Assembly: GCA_026996805.1 (NCBI GenBank)
Contig: JALWKB010000169.1
Span: 1-40,352 of the forward strand
DNA: 40,352 nucleotides
Direction of reading: 5' to 3'
From: Saprospiraceae bacterium
GTDB lineage: Bacteria; Bacteroidota; Bacteroidia; Chitinophagales; Saprospiraceae
Shown: positions 1-6,066 of the stretch, piece by piece
Numbering within the stretch: position 1 is the first letter of the stretch
How the letters are laid out: each line of letters begins with the position of its first letter
Made by a program: the position numbers and the translations under genes
The notes under the pieces: generated by a model
The model's input: the letters and a program-made list of their open reading frames with translations, nothing else
Database searches by the model: none
Told to the model about the DNA's origin: nothing

Positions 1-15
1 ATATAACATACGTAG

Positions 16-62
16 GTTGTGAAAAGCATCCAAGTTGTTATCTTTACGGGGGCTGTGACAGC
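16..62 (+). CRISPR. Terminal 47-bp type II-C CRISPR repeat; the array continues beyond the left window edge (1-15 is a partial spacer)
   Basis: GTTGTGAAAAGCATCCAAGTTGTTATCTTTACGGGGGCTGTGACAGC is exactly 47 nt, with the GTTGTG...TATCTTT...ACAGC layout known from Bacteroidetes II-C repeats. Its first 24 nt are complementary, apart from a 1-nt bulge and one end base, to a segment upstream of cas9 (5692-5713). Confidence 0.85.
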
Positions 63-104
63 GTTTCCCCCCTAAAACGCTGTCGCACAACCCCCTACCC
101 CCGT
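57..104 (+). repeat. Nested inverted repeats at the array end / cas2 3' flank
   Basis: GACAGCGTTT (57-66) / AAACGCTGTC (75-84) is a perfect 10-bp inverted repeat overlapping the repeat 3' end. CTAAAACG (72-79) / CGTTTTAG (102-109) and ACGGGGG (46-52) / CCCCCGT (98-104) are further perfect pairs. Confidence 0.7.
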
Positions 105-126
105 TTTAGAATCAAAAAAATGACCC

Positions 127-474
127 TCAAAACATCTCCAGCTGCGTCGGCGGTGCAATCGGGCCCTCCCTACGCCTCCCAATGAAGATCCGCATCATCC
201 CAAATTGCTTGTCCGTCACCATCAATACCGCCACCTTGCCCTCCGGCGGGAGATTTTTTTCCAGTCGCATCATATGGGTGCGGGCGTTCTCGCGCGTAGG
301 GCAATGCCGCACGTACACGGAGTACTGAAAGCGGTGGTAGCCATCCTGGAGCAACCACTTGCGAAAGTGATCCGCCCGACGCAACTGACTGCGCGTCTCA
401 ACGGGCAAATCAAACATCACTATCAACCACATATTGCGGTATCGGTTATAGCTCTCGCGCCGGATATATTGCAT
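127..474 (-). CDS. cas2: CRISPR-associated endonuclease Cas2
   Basis: 115 aa; MWLIVMFDLPVETRSQLRRADHFRKWLLQDGYHRFQYSVYVR matches the Cas2 core; sits downstream of cas1 and cas9. Confidence 0.95.
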   Translation of the reverse strand: MQYIRRESYNRYRNMWLIVMFDLPVETRSQLRRADHFRKWLLQDGYHRFQYSVYVRHCPTRENARTHMMRLEKNLPPEGKVAVLMVTDKQFGMMRIFIGRRREGPIAPPTQLEMF

Positions 475-512
475 CTTCCACGCCTGATTTCACCCTTCCT
501 CTACGCAGCACC

Positions 513-1427
513 TCACCGCGGCTGCAGCGCAATCGATGGAAGGAGCAGTTTGCGCTTTGTCCCCTCGTAGCACGCGGCCAGCGATGCAGCTGTCATGGGC
601 AATCCCGCCATTAGGGGCATCTTTCGCTTGCCGTAATACGCGTCGACCGTGGCCACTTCTAAGAGCCGCGCCTTCACCTCGCGACCCAACTCGAGCATCG
701 CATCCCCCGCCCTTTGCATCCACAAATCGTATACCAAAAGGTCTGCAAAGGGGCGGAAGGGTTCCATCAGGTCGTCGGCCAGACAAAAGGCATTGTACTG
801 ATTGCGATGGTGAATGCCGAGGGAGGGCAATAGGCCGGCAGACACGATGGCACGCGCTACCATGGCGCGCACCACGGCATAGCAGTAATTGAGGAGGTTG
901 TTGGGCGGAAGGCCATCGGGATCGCGCTGAAATCCATCTAAGAACAGCTCCCAGTAGCGCGCCGCGGCCTGGCCTTCGATGTTGTCGGGATCCCCCGAGC
1001 GCACCTTGTGCAGCATCCGCTTGAGCTTGATATAGGGCCGCTGGATAGCGGCGAGCACCTGCATCTGGTTGCGCACCTTGGCAATGATGATCTGCTTCCA
1101 GAGGTTTTTCTTGAGCGGTTCGCTGGCTCGTATCTGGGCTCGATAGCGCTTGGTCTGCAAGGTATGCCCTTCCATGGGGAGCATCATAGCCGCCGGATGG
1201 TGTTTTTCGTCGCAGCTCAACAGCACGACCTTGTTTTGATGCAGGGCCCGCATGAGCTGATGGGTGATGGTGATCTGCGGGTGGTCGAGGATGACCATGG
1301 CCAAATCTTCGATAGGCCGGATGACGCAGTCCTCCTCTCCGCTGTCGCATACGCGGTGTATTTCGATTTGACGCAGGTGGAGGCGCAAGTAGGCCGGCGA
1401 GCCGATATAGAGCGTGCGCTTGACCAT
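513..1427 (-). CDS. cas1: Type II CRISPR-associated endonuclease Cas1
   Basis: 304 aa; Cas1 signatures (IGSPAYLRL..., HHRNQYNAFCLADDLMEPFRPFAD); between cas9 and cas2. Confidence 0.96.
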   Translation of the reverse strand: MVKRTLYIGSPAYLRLHLRQIEIHRVCDSGEEDCVIRPIEDLAMVILDHPQITITHQLMRALHQNKVVLLSCDEKHHPAAMMLPMEGHTLQTKRYRAQIRASEPLKKNLWKQIIIAKVRNQMQVLAAIQRPYIKLKRMLHKVRSGDPDNIEGQAAARYWELFLDGFQRDPDGLPPNNLLNYCYAVVRAMVARAIVSAGLLPSLGIHHRNQYNAFCLADDLMEPFRPFADLLVYDLWMQRAGDAMLELGREVKARLLEVATVDAYYGKRKMPLMAGLPMTAASLAACYEGTKRKLLLPSIALQPR

Positions 1428-1430
1428 GGC

Positions 1431-4400
1431 TCAGTACTCTCCCACATGCACGATATCGCCCAAGTGGTTGAGGCGGACTTTTACTACTCCTTTTAAATAT
1501 CTTATTGTTTGTATTAAATAATACTTTACCCCCTTGAGGTCCTTATTTTTTAAATCATCATTTGTTGTAGTTTCGCTTTCTATATGATTTGTGAATAAAT
1601 ACCACTTACTAGACATCTTCTGCACCCGAAACAAGTGCGGGCTGATGCGCGCCTTGTTCCTCGGGTCGAGCAGGTCGATCTCGCGCGGGTCAAAACCGTC
1701 TTCCTCCGACGGAAAGACGAACATCTCGTTTTTCTTCAGGGAGAAGACAAACTCCCATCCCATATCGCTGTTGTAGTCTTTGTCTACCACAGGCAATCCC
1801 AACATCTTGCGCTGCACGGCTTCGAAAAAGCTGACTACCCGCTCGTGATAGTTGCCCTTCGGGTCTTTGTAGATGGCGATGTGATGGTTGTTTTCCAAGA
1901 CGTGGTAGTCGGTAGGTCGGGTAGGATCTTCATGGCCGAGGTGATCGCGCATGGGGCGCAGCGGTATGGGTTTTTCGCCCGTCATGACGCGCACGCGCTT
2001 GATTGCGACGCCCTTGTTGCGGTCCAGCCAGATGGGATTGCGCTCGATGTCGGAAAAGGCCTTTTTCGCATCCCCTCCATAGGCATCGAGTCGTCGCTGT
2101 AAAATTCTGCGAATTTTAGCATCGACCACATCGTTAACTTTCAAATCCGGCGTAACCGGCACGCGCTTGGTAAACACATCTTTTATATATAGTATTCCCA
2201 CCGATTCAGGCAGGGGCTTTCCCCAAGGCAGCATGATGGGATTCTTCTTCAGCGAATTTTTCCTCGTAAAGGCGCGCTTCGGATCCCCTCCAAATTCTTC
2301 CAATCGCTTGAGCAGAGCTTCCCGATAGGCCTTTTTGACCACGCTCATGATTTTCTCCTTCGTAAAGGCACTTCCGATCTTTTCATATCTGACTTCGTAG
2401 CGCCGGATGCGTCCGTAGATCGTCTCCTTGTGGAGCTGACCACGCGGGGTCAAGGTCTTCTGATAGATGTATCCCCTGCTCGTCCGAATCTTGTTGAGTC
2501 GCGGCGTGACCACTTTGTTCTTGGCCTTGTGGGAGACGAGTATTTCTCGGATCTTCTCCTTCGCCGCAGCGCGGAAGTTGGGCATCGGAGGTTTAAATCG
2601 CCATAGGCAAGTTTCGGGGTCCTTGTACATGAGCTTGGCCTTCAAGTCATGGCGCGTGATATTTTCTTCCCCCCTTGCCGATTGATGGGAGAAGAAGTTG
2701 ACGTGGTTAAGCGTTGTAAAGGCCACGATGAGGGCATCGACGGCGTGGTGACGGTGATCGTCGCGCTTCGTCCAGTCTTTGAGCAGCCATCGCTCCTGTC
2801 CGTTTTTGTCGCGTGTGCGTATCAGTAATCCCCTCGCCTGATACCTTGGAAAGTTGATTTCCTTCATCACGTTGATCAGTCCCCATTCTTCTCGCAATTC
2901 CTCCGTAATCAATCCCGACGTCACCACCACATGGCGGCAGACCTGTTTGAGCATCTTCATGGCCTCGCGCGTGATGTAGCGCGTCAATGCCAGATCTCTT
3001 TCGATAAAGTTGACCTCCTCGACTTCATCTTCACGCATGAGGAGTTTGTTGCGCTTCGCCTTTGAAATAATACCCTTTTTATACAGATCTGCTATACGCT
3101 GTTCATACCGCTTTAATCCTTCTTCACCGTATTCATCGCGTATGAAATCGTAGGCCGTACGGTTACCTTTTTTCAAATTGGTCTCCACAAACGTCAACAC
3201 CTTGTTGGAAAAGGTATCATCGAACAATACTGATTGCGGAATGATGTGGTCGACATTGACCTTGTTGGTAAAGAGCTCGCTCTTATGAAAGATGCCATCC
3301 GCGTTGGGATCTACATTGTATATCTCTTTAAACCCTATGCTCGCCGTCTCTTCATACAGTTTATATCGCGTGATATCTGCACGCGTCGGATAGGGGATGC
3401 CGAATTCCTCTTCGAGGATCTTTCGAATGCGCTCGTTATCCTTGGTGTTTTTGCGAATAAATTCAGTCATGCGCTTTCGCCCTATGAGGTCTCGTTTGAG
3501 CTCTCTGGCCAACTCGATGCGGATCTCATCGGGACGACCCATGCGCTCATCGGCCATGATGGCATTGACCACATGCACCATTTGGTTGAGGATCTTTTCC
3601 ACCACGGGATTGCGCAACTTGCTTTTGGGGATGATATCTAAGCGATCTTTGAGCTCGCGCTGCTCGATCTCTTCACGGGTCTCGTGGAGCGAATGGCGAT
3701 ACCCCGCCAGTTGAGCTGCTTTGCTATAGGGATGCTCCTCAATATAGGGAAACATCTTGCGTATGGCCTTACTGCTGAGCTTGGAGTATCCTTTAATGGA
3801 GTTGATATTCACATCAGCTAGTATTTCGGCGAAGCGACGCGGAAAGCCAAACTTGTTTTGCAAGTGCTGGATGAGTTTTTCCTGCCCCGTCAGCGAATTG
3901 TCCCCCTCGAACGAATACAGCAAGTGCCATAGCTGGTAGGCGGGCTGCTGGACAAAGGCCTTTCCCTCCAGCTCTCCATCGAAGTACAGTATGCGTTTAT
4001 CCACACCGATGTGATCGAAAAAGCCTTCCAACACGCGCATCTTCTCCTCGTAGGGCTTCTTCTCTATATTAGACGAAGGCCAATCCATCTCCTCCATCAT
4101 CTGCTGGTAGGCCTTTATGAGCATGGCGTTGGTGACATTGCCCTTTATCTCCATAAAATTGATATCGATGTCAAGCTGAGCAAGCGGAATTTCGCGCTTC
4201 CCATTATCCCTTTCTTCAGAAGCAGTTTCGACGGTGAGGTTCAACCGCTTGAGGAGCGCGATCAATTCCTTCTTTTTGATCACCTTGCGCCAGTTGAGCT
4301 CGTTGAAGATTATCTTGCGCACTTCGGGTGCCAGTGGGTAGTTCTTCCTCGTGCGCCTGTCCTCAACGCGAAGGTTGTGGATGCGCTGCCAGAGATTAAA

Positions 4401-5645
4401 CTCCTGTACCAGTGGCGAGGAGAACGGCGCTACGCGATACCCGATGCGCACCTCTTTTTTTACACCGTCTTTTTCAATCACCTTGGTCTGAGATTCGAAG
4501 ATGCAGAAGCTGAGGAGTTTTTTTTGCGATTTCAGAGGGCGCTGATAAAAGATGGTCTCTTTACCTATTTTCCGCTTCAATGCATCGGTGAGTCGGTCGG
4601 GGTAATAGCGCTTCTGCGTTTCCCATATGCGCTCAAACTCCTGCTCGTAATCCTTGCGGAAGAAGATGCGGTTTTTGATGTCGCGATGCGGGTTTTCCTT
4701 CAATTGGTTCCACAAGTACTGCCCGACCGTCCAACCTTTCACCTGCAGGTGATAGCTGCGATTGCTGATCTTTCCGAGATATTTGGTTGTCTTCGAAATA
4801 TCACCGTTTACACACATCAACACGTAGATGAGTTCGTCGCGCTCGACTTTATGCTTGGCTGCCTTGCTTCTCAGAGAATACTCGTACAGGCGCTTTTCCC
4901 TTTTATTGCCCTTGGGTTTGACAGCTTCCTTGTCCTTAAATACCTCTTTGAGGAGGGCAGACGTAGTGTTTTTCGACTGATGCCATAGCTTTTGCTTCAG
5001 TGCATCGGTGAGCTGATCGGGATAGTACTGTCGTTGGACTTCCCAGATGCGGTGGAATTCGTCTTCGTAATTAGAGGTATAAAATTGTGGGATGATGTAG
5101 TCTGGATCTGCCTGCATCTTCGTATAGATGTACTCTCCCACCGTTGCTCCGGTCTTTTTGAGCTCTTCGACCACATCAACGGCATTGATGGCGCTGCCTT
5201 CGTCTTCGCCTTTCAGCTTGCGGTTACTCTTATAGCCTCGCTTTTTGTTGATGGCGAGAAAGATGCGCGCAAGGTCGCGCAGGGAGACCTGCTCATCCGC
5301 AGCTCTGGCTCGCATTTCGTGAAGGTAGTGGGGATGTTCGTCAGGTGCGGGAGCGAGATCTTCCCGATCGTCGATCCATCCCTCTCGGATGAATATATCG
5401 ATGAGCTTGTCGCGTCGCTGTTGAAATCGATCCAGATTGCGCCGCATCCCCCGTTTGATACGTCGCACTTGCGTAGGCGTCTCCGTCTTTCCGTCCATAA
5501 ATCTCTTCTTCTCTTCGTGCGAGACGGGCACGATCCGAACGCCCATGCGCACGATTTCAGACGTTTCATTCTCGTTTTCCGCTTCCAGAATGTACGCCCA
5601 TCCGATGGAAGCCACTCCCAGATCCAGACCTAATACCCTTTTCAT
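1431..5645 (-). CDS. cas9: Type II-C CRISPR RNA-guided endonuclease Cas9 (1404 aa)
   Basis: RuvC-I (VLGLDLGVASIGWA), Arg-rich bridge helix (RRIKRGMRRNLDRFQQRRDKL), RuvC-II (IRIELARELK), HNH (NVDHIIPQSVLFDDTFSNKVL), RuvC-III (HHAVDALIVAF). No csn2 or cas4 in view. Confidence 0.98.
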   Translation of the reverse strand: MKRVLGLDLGVASIGWAYILEAENENETSEIVRMGVRIVPVSHEEKKRFMDGKTETPTQVRRIKRGMRRNLDRFQQRRDKLIDIFIREGWIDDREDLAPAPDEHPHYLHEMRARAADEQVSLRDLARIFLAINKKRGYKSNRKLKGEDEGSAINAVDVVEELKKTGATVGEYIYTKMQADPDYIIPQFYTSNYEDEFHRIWEVQRQYYPDQLTDALKQKLWHQSKNTTSALLKEVFKDKEAVKPKGNKREKRLYEYSLRSKAAKHKVERDELIYVLMCVNGDISKTTKYLGKISNRSYHLQVKGWTVGQYLWNQLKENPHRDIKNRIFFRKDYEQEFERIWETQKRYYPDRLTDALKRKIGKETIFYQRPLKSQKKLLSFCIFESQTKVIEKDGVKKEVRIGYRVAPFSSPLVQEFNLWQRIHNLRVEDRRTRKNYPLAPEVRKIIFNELNWRKVIKKKELIALLKRLNLTVETASEERDNGKREIPLAQLDIDINFMEIKGNVTNAMLIKAYQQMMEEMDWPSSNIEKKPYEEKMRVLEGFFDHIGVDKRILYFDGELEGKAFVQQPAYQLWHLLYSFEGDNSLTGQEKLIQHLQNKFGFPRRFAEILADVNINSIKGYSKLSSKAIRKMFPYIEEHPYSKAAQLAGYRHSLHETREEIEQRELKDRLDIIPKSKLRNPVVEKILNQMVHVVNAIMADERMGRPDEIRIELARELKRDLIGRKRMTEFIRKNTKDNERIRKILEEEFGIPYPTRADITRYKLYEETASIGFKEIYNVDPNADGIFHKSELFTNKVNVDHIIPQSVLFDDTFSNKVLTFVETNLKKGNRTAYDFIRDEYGEEGLKRYEQRIADLYKKGIISKAKRNKLLMREDEVEEVNFIERDLALTRYITREAMKMLKQVCRHVVVTSGLITEELREEWGLINVMKEINFPRYQARGLLIRTRDKNGQERWLLKDWTKRDDHRHHAVDALIVAFTTLNHVNFFSHQSARGEENITRHDLKAKLMYKDPETCLWRFKPPMPNFRAAAKEKIREILVSHKAKNKVVTPRLNKIRTSRGYIYQKTLTPRGQLHKETIYGRIRRYEVRYEKIGSAFTKEKIMSVVKKAYREALLKRLEEFGGDPKRAFTRKNSLKKNPIMLPWGKPLPESVGILYIKDVFTKRVPVTPDLKVNDVVDAKIRRILQRRLDAYGGDAKKAFSDIERNPIWLDRNKGVAIKRVRVMTGEKPIPLRPMRDHLGHEDPTRPTDYHVLENNHHIAIYKDPKGNYHERVVSFFEAVQRKMLGLPVVDKDYNSDMGWEFVFSLKKNEMFVFPSEEDGFDPREIDLLDPRNKARISPHLFRVQKMSSKWYLFTNHIESETTTNDDLKNKDLKGVKYYLIQTIRYLKGVVKVRLNHLGDIVHVGEY

Positions 5646-5654
5646 ACGCGTTGA

Positions 5655-5687
5655 TTTGGTTTGTATAAAATTTTTGTACTATCTTTG
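5655..5687 (+). promoter_or_regulatory. Bacteroidetes-type promoter (TAnnTTTG -7 box) for tracrRNA
   Basis: TATCTTTG at 5680-5687 fits the TAnnTTTG -7 consensus. TTTG candidates for the -33 element lie at 5655-5658 and 5660-5663. The anti-repeat begins 5 nt after the box. Confidence 0.65.
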
Positions 5688-5691
5688 CAGC

Positions 5692-5773
5692 AACAACTTG
5701 GTGCTTTTCACAATAAGGATTATTCCGTTGTGAAAACAACTGGTTCGCCCTCAACCATAATGGGGGCTTTTTT
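5692..5773 (+). ncRNA. tracrRNA
   Basis: Anti-repeat AACAACTTGGTGCTTTTCACAA (5692-5713), then TAAGG, a GGA-UUAU-UCC nexus-like hairpin, a GTTGT-GAAA-ACAAC hairpin (5727-5740), then a terminator stem GCCCTCA/TGGGGGC (5747-5767) and T6. Confidence 0.88.
5747..5773 (+). terminator. Intrinsic terminator of tracrRNA
   Basis: GCCCTCA-ACCATAA-TGGGGGC (7 bp with one G-U pair) followed by TTTTTT. Confidence 0.8.
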
Positions 5774-5878
5774 ATTTTATGCATTTACCGCTCAAATATA
5801 CACACAATCAACGTGTTGGAGAACATCCATGTGTGAAAATGAATTTCAAAGTTTAATTCCTCATCCATACGCCTCCGG

Positions 5879-5896
5879 TTTGGCACGGTATTGGCA
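5879..5896 (+). promoter_or_regulatory. Candidate sigma-54 (-24/-12) promoter
   Basis: TTTGGCACGGTATTGGCA: -24 TTGGCAC intact, GG-to-GC spacing 12 as in the consensus, one mismatch in the -12 box (TGGCA versus TTGCA). Confidence 0.4.
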
Positions 5897-5906
5897 TATA
5901 CATAGG

Positions 5907-5995
5907 CGTTAGTGTAATTGTTTGTTCCTAATTTGCTTTTATAGCAATTTCCGAGATCGGTTCGCTGGGGGGCTGAACCGGTCTCGTTTTTTTTT
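5907..5995 (+). ncRNA. Candidate small RNA ending in a strong intrinsic terminator
   Basis: Intergenic, + strand. Contains TTGCT-TTTAT-AGCAA hairpin (5933-5947) and the terminator at 5952-5995. The 5' end is inferred only from the sigma-54-like site. Confidence 0.4.
5952..5995 (+). terminator. Strong intrinsic terminator
   Basis: CGAGATCGGTTC / GAACCGGTCTCG, 12 bp with one G-U pair, 11-nt loop, followed by T9. Confidence 0.88.
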
Positions 5996-6066
5996 ATACC
6001 CCATCTAAAAAGCAATCCGCGCCCGTCGACCTCTTGCAGAATGTTTTGTATGTTCGCAGTGTGTAA

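Noticed and set aside
1-15. Trying to identify the spacer target
   Set aside because: Only 15 nt of a spacer are visible; no meaningful protospacer inference is possible without a search.
67-102. C6/C5/C5 tracts (G-tracts on minus strand) as a G-quadruplex
   Set aside because: Only three long tracts; would need a split tract and competes with strong hairpins. Not claimed.
490-1350. 286-aa minus-strand ORF overlapping cas1
   Set aside because: Out-of-frame shadow of cas1; low-complexity composition, no recognisable domain.
4011-4988. 325-aa plus-strand ORF opposite cas9
   Set aside because: Antisense shadow of cas9 in a window where cas9 is unambiguous.
5785-6015. Small ORFs (76-83 aa) on both strands in the intergenic region next to tracrRNA
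   Set aside because: They run across the sigma-54-like site and the terminator, with no recognisable protein features; an RNA explanation fits better.
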